The position numbers and the translations under genes were made by a program. Positions 45,224 through 57,690 of a DNA stretch of 64,000 bases are shown here, one piece after another; the stretch's first letter is position 1, and every line of letters begins with the position of its first letter. Origin of the DNA: Eucommia ulmoides (lineage: Eukaryota; Streptophyta; Magnoliopsida; Garryales; Eucommiaceae); contig JAENRU010000432.1 in NCBI GenBank assembly GCA_016647705.1, positions 1 through 64,000 of the forward strand, given 5' to 3'. Below the pieces are notes generated by a model that saw nothing but the letters and a program-made list of their open reading frames with translations, was not told the DNA's origin and did no database searches.

Positions 45224-48200
45224 TGTAAGACCTGGATCGTTGCATATGCATAATCATGAGTTGTATTTTAGAACGTTTAGAAATAATGGGGGTAGAATGT
45301 GTCAAATCATATTTATTTTTAAAATTAAAAATAAAAAATTTGGGGCTAATTAGTGATTTTCAAAATATAAATTTCAGGTTTAGGTTAAATTATAATTTTA
45401 AGAGAAATTAAATCTTGAAATGGGGATTCAAATAAAAATCTAAAGAAAATTGGGGGGAGGTGATTGTAAATTGGGGAAAGGATTTATATATATATATACA
45501 CATATACACACCTATATATATTTAGACGGCAGTGGGATCCAAGCAAAACCCAAAATAGAGTAGGCAATCGACGTGGCCACTTATGGAGCAAGGATGATTC
45601 ACCAAATTCATACATATAAATGCATCCATGCAAAGCGGTGATCTAAAATCTAAAAGAAGAATCCAGAAAAAATAAGATGAGAGAGAGGGTATCGGCGGTG
45701 GTGGGGTCGTCGGACTGTCGTGAGAGTGAGTGTGTACCCCCGTCGGTGTGTGTGGGTGATCGTCATCGCGTGGTGGTGTCGCCAGTGGGTTAAGTGAGTG
45801 TGTGTGGGTTGTGTCAGCCAAATACATGAAAAAAAAATTGTAGAGAGAGAGAGATCCGGCGGTCAGGGGGTGGTGAGATCTAACGAGCGTGGGTGTGAGT
45901 GAGTTCGTTTGGTCATTGGTCGATTGTTGGTTGTGCCGATGGTGTGATGTTCCGTTCATTATAGGTGGTGTGGAGTGCCGATGGGGTGATTGTCACTATT
46001 TCGCCGTGGGTTGCCATCGGTCAGTTCGGCGGTGGGCTGTTCAGCAGCCGGCAGTGGTGTGCTGAGTCGATGGTGAGCTTTCGGTGATCGTTGTCGACGC
46101 TGTTATGTGTGTGTGCCATTGATTGCGTGTGAGTGTATGTGAGAGTCGACGGTGTGTGTTGGTTGTCTCTCCGATTGCTCATCTAGCGATCGAGTAAGTG
46201 TGTGTTGTGTGTACGTTCTGCTCTGTTCAGTTTTTCTGTTTTCTGTGTCGTGCAGCGTGTGTGTGTGTGTTTTTTCGTTATGTCCAACGGTGGCGGTCAG
46301 CGGTGTATATGTGTGTGTCGTTTGTCGGTTTTTGTTCGATGGTGTGTGTGTTGTTCGGTTGTTCGTTCCAATGTTGTGAGTGTGTGTACGACTGTGTTTT
46401 CTGAGCGTCGACGTGGTGCGTGTGTGGTGTTCGTCGACTTTGTTCGATCGGTAGTGTCTGTCGTGTCCGACGGCAGGTGTGAATGGGTGGATCTGTTTGT
46501 ATTTTGTCCGGCGTCAACGACGGTAAGTGTGTGCGTGGTGTGAGGTCACCGGCAATCGGCGACAGTTAGAAGAGAGAGGAAGGGCCGGCTGGAATTGAAG
46601 TGGAGCAGAAAAACAGGAAACAGAACAGGAAAAAGGAAAAGAAAGAAGAAGGGAAAAAAAGAAGAAACTACACAAATAACCCCAACAAATTCAAATTTTG
46701 TCTCGCGACCCGTGAACGATTCGGAATGGGTAACATTTTTCGTTAAGTTTATTTTAGTTTTATTAAATTAAATTCTAGCATAAAAATATTTAACTGGAAT
46801 AATAAATTTGGGACTGTTCGTATTACAAAATTTATGCAGTAATTTTTATTGAAAATGAAAAATTAACCGAATAATAATTTTACATAATAAAATGTGGAGA
46901 CGGGGAAATTGTGAAACTTAGGGCCTGCATTGCTTGATTAGGTTATTTTTGCATAAAATATTAATTTAGACCCTGTCACTATTAGGTTCACAGGCACCGG
47001 AGTCTCGGTAGGGAGTAGTCAGTGAAAATTTTGCGGAGCGGATAGCCAGGTGAGTGTACAGTCTTCTTGCCAACCTATTTATATATATATGATGGAAAAT
47101 GGTTGTAGTTAAATCAAATGATTTCAAAATAATATGGATCAAGTAGGTTTCTGGATGAGTTGAGAAAATAGATTTTCGATAAATTGTGTTGGTTTCGAAA
47201 AGAAGTTGAAAATGGTTTTTCGCTGAAATTTGGTGATTTTAAAAGAAAGTGAAAAATACCTAGTTTTCTAAAAATAAATGGTGGAAAAATGGTTTTGGTA
47301 AAATCAGACGTTTACTTTTAAAAGAAAGTGAGAAATATGATTTTCGGATAAAAAGTCGATTTTTGGAAAAGAGAGGTGGATATGTGATCTGACGATGTTG
47401 ATTAGACGATAACATTACGTTATGATTTGATGATGATGCTAGTAATTTGACGATGTTGTTGATTAGACGATACTATTGATTCGTAATTTGACGATGTTAT
47501 TGACTTCACGATACTATAGTATTTATCTGCTTCGGCGGAGTGATGTTATCCGTTTCGGCGGAGTGATGTTTATCTGCTTCGGTAGAGTGATGTTAGATAT
47601 TTATACTGCGCAGTGATTATCCGCTTCGGCGGAGTGATGGGTGTCCGTTAGGAAGACAAATCCTACGGGTGGAATGGTACCGTTACAACTCCTGATTGTG
47701 AGGTTAAAACGATCACTAGGGCTGACCAGTGTGTGTTTGAGGTGTGCGTTTGAGTTGTGTGCTTAAAAAGTGTGTTTGAGATATGTGCATGAGATGTGGT
47801 GTTTTACGTATATTGGCTTATTTGATATTTATTATCATAGTGATTTGTATGATTTTTATATTAGTTGAATTTGAATGGAATTTAATTATGTCGCTTTCTT
47901 TTTCCTACTTTTATACTGGGGATTTTATGAGCTATGTGGTATTTATAAATTTATACTTGATTCATTTAGATATTGTAGAATGAATTTTTATTATTATAGA
48001 TATTTTTACTAAGAAGGCGGTACATTCGCAAGTGAAGCAGTTAAGAGTCGGTCCCCTACTGGCGCTAAGTAAGGTCCTACGATGGAGTCGTGTGGAGGGT
48101 TGAGATGAGCTTTCTGAGGCGAACCTGTGAGGGGTTCATGATTTTATATTTTGCTGTTAGTATATTTGGGGAACGGGTGTGTTCTCATAACAGAAATATG

Positions 48201-48338
48201 TATAGATTCATTTAGACGATGGTTTATTTATATATATGCATATTGTCGTGTAATAAATAGTTGGTTGGTTGTTTTCAGTGATGTCATGATGTCGTCACGC
48301 CAGCCCGGGATGTCGGGATTTCGGGATGGGTCGTGACA
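45224..48338 (+). mobile_element. LTR copy 4: solo LTR of 3115 bp, TSD GTATC
   Basis: It starts TGTAAGACCTGG and ends GGTCGTGACA, flanked by GTATC at 45219-45223 and 48339-48343. The paralogous unit at 43170-43200 reads AATCTAAATGTATCACTTGG uninterrupted, which is the unfilled target. It contains a GT-rich tract (45690-46560), the family 20-mer with one change at 47048-47067, minisatellites at 47380-47660, and the reversed repeat arm at 48013-48027. No gag-pol and no second LTR. Confidence 0.9.
47380..47660. repeat. Minisatellites in LTR copy 4
   Basis: Two adjoining arrays. Units of the TTTGACGATGTTGTTGATTA type lie at 47390-47520. About 28-bp units around TATCTGCTTCGGCGGAGTGA lie at 47522-47640. 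A conserved GGTACCGTTACAACTC follows at 47687. The unit sequence differs from those of copies 1, 3 and 5. Confidence 0.75.
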
Positions 48339-49210
48339 GTATCACTTGGAGAGATTTCGGGTAAATGTAAAGTATTAAATATATTAAAATTTTAAAATCA
48401 TATGATTTTTTTTTTTTTTAATTTTAATTTTAATGGGGTCAACCAAAGCTATATTTTAGATGTTTGAGACTTAGAGAGAATTGCAACAATTTGCAAAAAT
48501 TAGAAGTTCTTCTCCTTTACATAGTTTGCTCTCCATGGGCCACTATTTGAATCTAAAATACCTATATTTATTCCATTTTTATATAATTTGAATCCCAAAA
48601 AAGAGTATTAGTAAACTAACACAAATCAATCCCTTTTTGTGAATTTTTTAATTATTATTTTTGACAAAGAAAACAATTACAATAAATAAAATAAAATTGT
48701 AAAATTACAGAATAAAATATCGTTTGTAACGGTGATATTTTATCAGTAATATTAAAAATATTTCATAACAAAATACGTTTCGAAATGTATAAATATTGTC
48801 AATTGTCCCTTTCCTATTTTAATTATTTGGCCTTTACTTCTTGCAGCCTATAGCCAGCCGACCAAAATTATAAGTTGGTCTGAAGAAAGTTACACGTTTT
48901 TATATGAACTTATAACTTGTCATTTGTAACTTTCTCGAAAAACTTATAATTTCTTTCGGACGAACTTGTACCTTTGCTGGCTGTACCGGGCTATAGGCTG
49001 TATTGTAGTCAAGCCCTAATTATTTTGTTTGTTTTTGTGGTTTTTAATTCCCTCTTGGGCATGGCATTGAGAAATTAATCACAACCTCAAATTAATTTTG
49101 GGAAAAAGAAAAAGATAATGATAAAAATGAACCAATGTTTACTGCCGATCTGTCGTTATGACAAATTTAGTATTTTGACCGTTGATCTCAAAAACTAAAA
49201 AAGTGTTAGT

Positions 49211-51169
49211 ACTTATACACATTTAATTAATTATTCTAGTAGGTGTGTGCATGCATGCGTATATGATCGGCGATAGGATCGCCGGTGGGTTTCGGTTTTG
49301 TCCGACGGTGGTGTTTCGATGGAGTGTATGTGCTTCGATTCTTGTTTCATGCAGCGTGTGTATGTGTGTGTTGCCTTGACTGCATGCGTGAGCGATCATC
49401 GGCCACGGCGTGGCCGACGGTGTGTGTGACCGCTACGGTGGTGCATGCCTGTGGCCTCCTCTGTTTTGGGTCAATAATGTAGGATGTGGGTATATGGGAG
49501 TGTTGTTCGGGTCGTCGTCCGTCGACCCTCGGCGATCGTGTGTGTGGGCGTTCTGGTTCAGTGTTATGCTTGTGTGTGTGTTTTACCCAGTTCGGCCGAA
49601 GACGGAAGTGTAGGACAGTGTATGTATTTGTGTAGTGTGTTGATCAGTGTGTGTATGTGTGTGCATGGGTGTGTTGTTGAAAAAAAAAAAAAAACTATTT
49701 TGGTAGCTGGTGCGTCACCAACAGGGGGGGCTGGTCAGCCGGTGATAGTGTCGGCGGCGGAGCACAACAGAAAACAGAAACAGGAAAAAAGAAAAAAAAA
49801 AGAAGGAAGAAGAAAGGAAAGAAAAAAAAAAAATTGCGCAAACCACCCCGAAAAATTAAAAACCTATTTCACGGCCCGTGAACAATTCGGAATGAGTAAC
49901 GTTTCCGTTAAGTTTATTTCAGGTTACTGAATTGAATTCTAATATCAAAATTTTGGAATCGGAATAATAAATTGGGACCGTGTGTATTACTAAATTTTAT
50001 GCAATTGTTTTTTTTAATGAAATAAAAATTACCAGGAACAGTAATTTTCATAAGTAAAATGTGGGAAATAGAAAATTTTGGAACTTAGGGTCTGCATTGC
50101 ACGATTTGATTATTTTGCATAAAATACTAATTTAGACCCTACCATTACTAGGTTCCCAAACACCAACATCCCGGTAGGTTTGGACGGTGCTGTTATTATA
50201 GCACAAGAAGCGAGGTGAGTGTACTGTCTTCTTGCCAAACTGATTTTTGTATATATATATATGATGATGACATATGTGTTTGTTTACACTGTACGATTTC
50301 ATAAATGATATGGATCAAACAAGTTTTTGGAATTGTGTTGGTTTCTAAAAGAAGGCTTAAAAATAATTTTCGTGAGATATGTGTGGATTATATTTCTCCC
50401 CGTAAGGGGTGTGAATTATATTTCTCCCTGTAAAGGGTATGGATTATATTTCTTCCCAAATGGGATGTGGATATTTCGTAGGAAGGCATTCCTACAAATG
50501 TTACGGTACCGTTGCAACTCCCGATCGTGAGGTTAAAACGATCACTATGGTTAGCTAGTGTGTGTTGTGGTGGAGTGGTAATTTGAGACGTGATGTTTAT
50601 CAATACGGGGTGATTTATTATTTATTGTGATGATCGGTACGATATTTATATTAGATGGTTTTGAAATAGATCTTACATATATTGCTTTATTTTCCCTACA
50701 TATATTGTGAAGACTTTTACACGCTATGTGACACCTAAATACTTATGCTTGACCCATATTTAAATGATGTAATATTTAGAATGTGTTATTATGTAAAAAT
50801 ATTTTTATTAAGAAGGCAGTACACTCCCAGGTGAAATAGCTAGGCGTCGGTCCCCTACTGGCACTGGGTAGAGTCCGACTATGATATAGCGAGCGAGTAT
50901 TTTTGGGAGGTGTTGTCTGAGGCGAACCTAGGAGAGGTTCATTGTTTTTATTTATTTTTTTTTTTTTTATTTTTTTATTATTATTATTATTATTAAAAAT
51001 TCAGGAACAGATGTGTCCCTAGTTAGATAAAATGTTTATAGCCTAATTTTGGTGATTGTATAATTATGATTGTCTACTGTCGCTTTCTAGTGGGTTTGTC
51101 CCTCAGAGAATGTCATGTTGATGTCACGCCGGCCCCATAGGTGACTGGTGTCCGGGGTGGGGGTTGACA
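49211..51169 (+). mobile_element. LTR copy 5, 5'-truncated
   Basis: The right end GGGTTGACA at 51169 is the family terminus. The 20-mer is exact at 50213-50232, the minisatellite lies at 50385-50475 (units around TATATTTCTCCC.GTAA.GGGT), GGTACCGTTGCAACTC follows, and the reversed arm AGAAGGCAGTACACT is at 50811. The left part begins inside the GT-rich zone, and no TGTAAGACC start or target duplication is found. Its 3' end coincides exactly with the start of the right arm of the inverted duplication. Confidence 0.75.
50385..50475. repeat. Minisatellite in LTR copy 5
   Basis: Three units of about 28 bp: GATTATATTTCTCCCCGTAA, then AATTATATTTCTCCCTGTAA, then GATTATATTTCTTCCCAAAT, each followed by GGG(T)GTG-like spacing. 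Confidence 0.75.
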
Positions 51170-54100
51170 TGACTTGCATTTTTCTTTTACTGGGTACAGG
51201 ACCCTCAGACAGGAAAACACTTTAGAACCGATCATAAAGTTGGACGCCTCTTTGAGCTTTCTCACCTCCAAGTCCTATCCATACCATCACCAAACCAATT
51301 AGCCGCATCCATCCCAACACTCTCACTTGTGGAATTGTGGCACTCTCGGTTAGGTCACACTTCTTCCAGTCGTCTACGTTATCTTATTTCTAGTGGTCAG
51401 TTAGGGTCATTTCAGCATGAGTCTTTTTATTGTATTCATTGTCAACTTGTAAAACAATCAGTTTTACCTTTTAATGAGAGTCAATCTATTTCCCTTGCAC
51501 TTTTTGATTCAGTACATTCTGATGTTTGACGACATTTTTCTTATGTATCAATGGGTGGTGCTCGCTATTTTATTATATTTGTGGATGACTATTCTCGTTA
51601 TACGCGGTTGTTTCTTATGAAAAGCAGATTTGAACTCTTTCAAATATATTATGATTTTTCTTCTATGGTTTAAACTTAATTCTCTTAGAATATCAAAGTC
51701 TTTCGTTCAGATTATGCAATGGAATACAAAAACCCTACTTTTCTAAACCTACTTCACAAAAATGGCACGCTCCTCCACCGCTCGTGCCTTGGAACCTCCA
51801 AACAAAATGGACGAGCTGAACGCAAACATAGACACATTCTTGACATTGTTTGTGCTCTACTCATTTTTTCATCATGTTCTGAGCATTTCTGCGGCGATGT
51901 TGCCTTAACTGTAGTGTATACAATCAATCGTATCTCTTCCGCCACAGTCCAGAATCAATCCCCATTCGAGCGCTTTTTTGGTAAACCTCCTGATTACTCT
52001 GAACTCAAAGTCTTTGGTTGCGCTTGTTTTGTTCTTTTCAAACCACATGAACATAACAAATTGGAACCAAGGTCTCACCTGTGTTATTTTATTGGATATG
52101 GTATTGAACATAAGGGGTATCGATGCTAGGATCTTATTTCTAAAATTTTTCGTATCTCTCATCATGTCATTTTTTGGGAACATCGAATGTTCTCTTCCTT
52201 ACGGTCATTTGTCATGTCAACCATCACTAAATCCAAATTCTTTACTAATCTATCTATTGAGTTATTTCTTGATAATTCAATTTCAGGTACTACTGAGTCC
52301 ACATAAGAATCACTAGCTAATCTCACCCCTTCAGTTCCAGAACCACCAGCTGACCTCAACTATCCAGACCTAGCTCCAGTTCCAAAACCACCAACTGACC
52401 TCACCCCTCCGACTCAATCGATCGTGCCTGCTGATATCCCTATGTCTGATGAGTCTACACCGACTCCCTCTGAGAGCCATCCTCCAGATCACTCCCGCAA
52501 ATCTACCAAGGTAACTCATTGCCCTTCTTATCTTGTTGATTATCATTGTTTTTCCACTATACTTCATTTGCATAAGTCTCAATCCTATAAAGAGGCTAGT
52601 ATCAATCCTCTTCGGCAAAAAGCAATGGACGAAAAACTTCAAGCCCTAACTAAAACTCATACCTGAGATATTGTTGATCTGCTTCCTAGAAAAACTCATA
52701 TTGGGTGCAAATTGGTATTTAAGATCAAGACATTTTATGATGACTCTGTTGAATGATATAAAACCCGACTTGTTGCCAATGGATTTGCTCAAGATTATAG
52801 CATTGACTATGAAGAGGTATTTTCTCCAGTGGCGAGGCTTACATCTGTCCATACATTTATTGTCGTCGTCGCCATTCAAAAATGGACTCTCTTTCAAATG
52901 GATGTCAAAAATGCATTTCTCAATGACGATCTTCTTAAGGAAGTTTATATGCATACCCTTCCTGGCCTGAATGCCCATCGAAATAAAGTTTGTCACATTC
53001 GTCGTGCCCCATATAGTTTGAAACAAGCTCCACATGCCTGGTTCACCAAATTCAGCACTACCATTCACCCGTTTTGGTTTACACCAAGTACTCATGATTC
53101 AACTCTATTTATTCGTCATACTGTTAACAATATTATCCTTCTTTTATTGTACGTAGTTGACATGGTTATTATTGAAGATGATCAACGTGGTATTTCTAAA
53201 CTCAAAAAGTTTCTCAGTGGACAATTCGAAATGAAAGATCTTGGCATGCTCATCTATTTTCTTAGCCTCGAAGTCTCACCTGGTTTAGATGCATATTTTA
53301 TCTCTCAGGCCAAATATGTCTCGGATCTCCTTTCCAAGGTTAGGATCACTGACTCAACCACTGTCACTACTCTTCTTGAGCCAAACATCAGACTTTCTCC
53401 ACTCGATGGTTTACCTTTACAAGATGTCACTATATATCGCCAACTAGTTGGAAGTCTTATATATCTCACTGTCACTCGCCCTGACATTACCTATGGTTTT
53501 CATCAGATCAGTCAGTTCTTGTCCGCTCCTCGAACCACCCATTACTTGGTTGTTCTTCACATTCTTCGATATGTTAAGGGTATTTTATTTCATGGACTTC
53601 ATTTTTCAGCACAATCTACTCCCATCTTACAAGCTTATCCTGATGCCGATTGGGCTAGAAACCCCACCGACAGACGTTCAACCACTGATTATCATTTCTT
53701 TTTAGGTAATTCTCTCATTTTCTGGCATAATAAGAAACAAATTATGGTTGTTCACTCCAGTACTGAAGTTGAATATCATGTCATGGCTGATGCAACTCAA
53801 GAACTTCTCTGACTTCGATAGTTACTCACTGACATTGGTATCTTTTCTCCTACTACCACTACCGTACACTATGACAATATGAGTGCTATTTAGATCGCTC
53901 ATAATGATGTCTTCTACGAGAGTACAAAACATATCAAGACTGATTGCCACTTCATCCGTTATCACATTCTCTATAATACGGTTCGTCTACAATCCGTCAG
54001 TTCAACCGATTAGACAACAAACATTTTCAGTAGGTCTCATCCACTCAGACGCTTTCACTCTCTAGTTTTTAAACTCAAGTTCACCTTCTACTTACCGCCT

Positions 54101-54277
54101 TGAATTTGTGAGGGGATGTTAATGTCTTATATGGGCTTGACCTACTCGGCCCATTAGGGCAAAACCCTAACCCCCACTTGCCTTATAAATAGTTGTATAC
54201 ATCATTGTATTATATGTATCTTTTTCTCATAATATCAATACATTGTTCATGTCTCCCACTTCTCAATTATCTTAACA
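51170..54277 (+). mobile_element. 3' half of the copia element in gene A' intron 1 (right arm)
   Basis: Begins abruptly inside the pol region and ends with a 161-bp LTR at 54117-54277, followed by ATTAA. Flanking intron sequence after the LTR (TACTTCAAAGAAGTTATC) is the reverse complement of the sequence beside the left-arm copia (25015-25045), so it is the same insertion. Coding pieces: ELWHSRLGHTSSSRLRYL; integrase with SKQNGRAERKHRHILDIV; RT with LFQMDVKNAFLNDDLLKEVY and LYVVDMVII (Val for the first Asp); RNase H with YPDADWARNPTDRRSTTDYH. Stops occur throughout. Confidence 0.85.
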
Positions 54278-56221
54278 ATTAAAATTGTTTATTTTTTTCT
54301 ACTTCAAAGAAGTTATCAAATGGTGCCTAACTTTTTTTTTTTTTTCAATTTTAATTTTAGTAGTTGAAGCTCTTTGAAACGTGATTTGGTGACAATTACA
54401 GTGACTAGTATCAGTTGAATTTAACCAATTATTTTGCCTGGATGAATTCAGTTAACAATTTATAGTTGAATTATAGAAGAAGATGATTAAATCTTTGAAA
54501 AAAATGACTTAACAAGTAGAGTTTTATTTATTTTTATTATTATTTTTTTTTAAAATAAGAACGCAAAATGGAGATGTGGATGTTGAATTTAACATTCAAA
54601 TATTCATTAAACATATTGCAGTTTATGAAGGTCGATCCAATCGGAAGAAAAGAGTAGCAATCATGATAGCCTTGGTGTTGCTCGTTGGTTTGCTTCTGAT
54701 GTGCCTGACCTCCATTTTGTATTTTCGGAAACGGAAAAAATCTCATTCGAATGCCCGAAATAGTAAGTTGATGGAGTTCAAAATAGTGTTTGTTTAATGT
54801 TTTTGTTCCCGCATTGTTGTTTATGTTCCATGTTTTTTGTGGGAATAGAGAAACAAATATGGAAACAAAAACATAATTGCAAAACAAACGCTACTTTTAA
54901 AATTGAGTAATTTAAAAAAAAATGAACAACGTTACCAAACAGTCCTTAAGGACGCATTAATATAGACGCCCTTTATTTAGTGTTTTTGTTTCCATTGGGA
55001 ATAAAAAAACTTATATTTTTTATTTCTCATATTTAAGTTTTTATTCTATGTTTTTTAACAAAAAAGAAAAACATAAAATCGAGAACAAAAACACTAAACG
55101 AAGGACCATTTTTGTTCCATGTTTTTAAATTTGCAGGAAGGGTGAGTCCCGATTTCAAAATAGATCACACCAATCAAACTCAAACTGAAGATCTAGAATT
55201 TCCGTTGTTTCACTTATCTAGAATCGTAAAAGCTACCAATAATTTCTCCATTGACAATAAGCTTGGAGAAGGTGGATTTGAACATGTTTACAAGGTAAAC
55301 AAAATCAAAATAAAATTAAAAAGGCGACGTTTGTTTAGTTCTCCAACTTTATAATGAAACAAAGTTACCTCTTAACTTTACACATACAGTCTAAAGGTTA
55401 ATAGCACTCTTACCTCTCGTGATTTGACCAAATTGCACTTTATTTCCTGTAGTATTTTCATAGACACTTATCCCAAAATCATATTATAACTGCTTAGGGT
55501 TTATTTGAAGATGGGCGAGAAATAGCAGTGAAAAGGCTCTCGAAAGCTTCAAGACAAGGACTAGTCGAGTTTAAGAATGAATTAATATGCATTTCAAGGC
55601 ATCAACATCGAAATCTCGTAAAGCTTTTGGGATTTTGCATCGAAGAAGAAGAAGATGAAATGATATTGATTTACGAATACATGCCCAATAAAAGGCTCGA
55701 CTTGCATATATTTGGTATGAAATTTCTCTTAAATACTCAAATATTTCAGTATCTAAGGTCATGTTTGGTTTATAATCAAAAAGCAGTTTTTTGAAAATTC
55801 CGAAAACTTATTTGCATTATTTTTTTAATTTTTTTTTTTTGAAAATAGATAAAAAACAAGGCAAAGCACTTGATTGGCCACAAAGATTTCACATTATCAA
55901 TGGAATTGCTCGGGGTCGTCTCTATCTTCATCAAGATTCGAGGCCTAGAATCATTCACAGAGATCTCAAAGCCACTAACATTCTTCTAGATTTGGAATTG
56001 AACTCAAAGATTTCGGATTTTGGACTCACTGGAGGCTTTGGAGGAAATGAGATGGGCGCAAATACAAGCAAAGTGGTTAGAACATAGTAAGAATCTAATG
56101 CCCCATTTGTTTAGCGTTTTTATTCGCAAAAAACTTGGAACAAAAACAAAAATATTGAAACACAATTTTTGTTCCGCACCCATATTTGTAAAACAATTTT
56201 TTTTTATTTTTGGGGGGGGGG

Positions 56222-56492
56222 AGTGGTAATTGGACTTTTCTCCTTGTAGTTTAACTAAATTACACTTTACACTTGTAGTATTTTTGCCATCACTTACTCT
56301 CTTGTGGTTTAGGTTAAAATAGAGGTAGTCATGGGCCCAAGGGCCTGCCCAACCTACCAAGCCCGACCCTATTTGTTTAAGGCTTGGGTTTTAATTTTAA
56401 GCCCATGGGCAAGGCTTGGGATTTGATTTTGAGACCCGATCAAATTTAGGGTCGGGTTTGGATAAGGCCAATTTTTTTTAGATGACTACTAA

Positions 56493-56568
<76 letters not shown>

Positions 56569-57005
56569 TCGTGCTTGAACTTGATTTATTTTTGTAGGGT
56601 CAAACTTAGGCATGAAAGTAGAGTCCGATCATAGGGCCGGCCCGGGTTAGGGCCTAGTATTTTTTTGTAATATCCTGTTTAAAGTTCGGCCCATGACCAC
56701 CCCTAGGTTATAGTGCAACATTACATTTTCTATTAAAGTTAACAGTCAAATATATATTAATTGTACCCCTGGTGGGGTGGGGTAATATTCGGTTGCAATA
56801 TTTTTTTCCCTTTTATTTTTTCTCTTGGATCGGGTTGGATCAGTTCAGGTTCGGTCTACAATTCTGTTAAATATTTAATAGTTACACTTAAGTCTGAAAC
56901 ACAACTGATCCTGAAGGGGAATGGGTGGAAAAAATAGCATGTCGTTTCAATGGACATAGGGGTGACTAAAATACCACTGGAGTATAAAGTGTAATTAAGC
57001 CCTTT
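56222..57005. mobile_element. Non-autonomous element in A' intron 5
   Basis: Right-arm counterpart of 22250-23150, bounded by TTACACTTTACACTTGTAG and GAGTATAAAGTGTAATTAAG. It contains a (TA)n run at 56496-56566 that is much shorter (about 20 bp, near 22830) in the left arm. Confidence 0.5.
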
Positions 57006-57407
57006 TTCTTATTCTTAGTTTTCTAAGAATAAAAACATTAAAAGAAAGTCACCTACATAATAATATTCATTAAATTCGCCTCTATTACCTATGAATACGT
57101 AGCTTATTAGCCTTATATTCTTTTGAAGCGTTATATGTCTCCAGAGTATGCAATTGGTGGGATTTTCTCAACAAAATCAGATGTTTTCAGCTTTGGTGTA
57201 ATAGTGCTTGAGATTGTTAGTGGGAAGAGAAACAAAGAATTCTTCCATCAAGAACACCGACACAGCCTTGTTGGACATGTAAGTAATTTTCTACTGGAAT
57301 TCTACACAAAGGTAATGATATTTCTAAAAAAAAACAAAAGGTTAAAAGAAAAGGTTGCGTTTGGACGTATGATTTGGTAAATTCATGGAATTTTAAAATT
57401 TAGAATT

Positions 57408-57690
57408 TAAGGGCTTGTTTGGTTTTGGTTTCGGAAGCAGAAAAAATGAAAAATTCAAATGTTACTCTTTTGATCGCAGATTTCAAAAATAATTTCAGAC
57501 AACAATTTTCACAATATTTAGATTATCACATCACCTAGTTTTAATGCCATACTTTTGTTATTTTATAAATTTAATAATAATTTTTTTCTCTATATCTATA
57601 TTTTTTTTATTTTTCTGCTACATAAACCGAGCAAACATTTTCAATATCATTTTTTTCTCAACCAATCACATCATTTTAATAAAAAAAAAT
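57408..57690. mobile_element. MITE in A' intron 6
   Basis: Same element and position as 21530-21825 in gene A. It begins GGGCTTGTTTGGTTTTGGTT and is AT-rich with no coding capacity. Confidence 0.55.

Larger units (their letters stand above)
40440..49210. repeat. Higher-order tandem array, three units
   Basis: The phrase CAATTGTCCCTTTCCT followed by 'ATTATYTGGCCTTCACTTCTTGCAG' wording starts units at about 40448, 43636 and 48797. Unit 1 is about 3.2 kb. Unit 2 is about 2.0 kb once the 3.1-kb solo LTR is removed. Unit 3 is cut at about 49210 by LTR copy 5. Each unit runs through the same order: fold-back block with TTATAAGTTCG...CAGACGAACTCGTAAC, a TTGGGCATGGCATTGAG block, roughly 400-bp subrepeats, a TACATATATGTATATGCGTA block, and a CACTTGGAGAGA block. 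No coding capacity. Confidence 0.8.

Noticed and set aside
45690-46550. Several overlapping Cys/Val-rich open frames that look like small cysteine-rich proteins
   Set aside because: They come from GTGTGT-rich low-complexity LTR sequence, open in all three frames, without signal peptide logic or conserved spacing.
49285-49930. Cys-rich frames up to 148 aa
   Set aside because: Same GT-rich zone in LTR copy 5; the Lys-rich tail comes from a GA/poly(A) tract.
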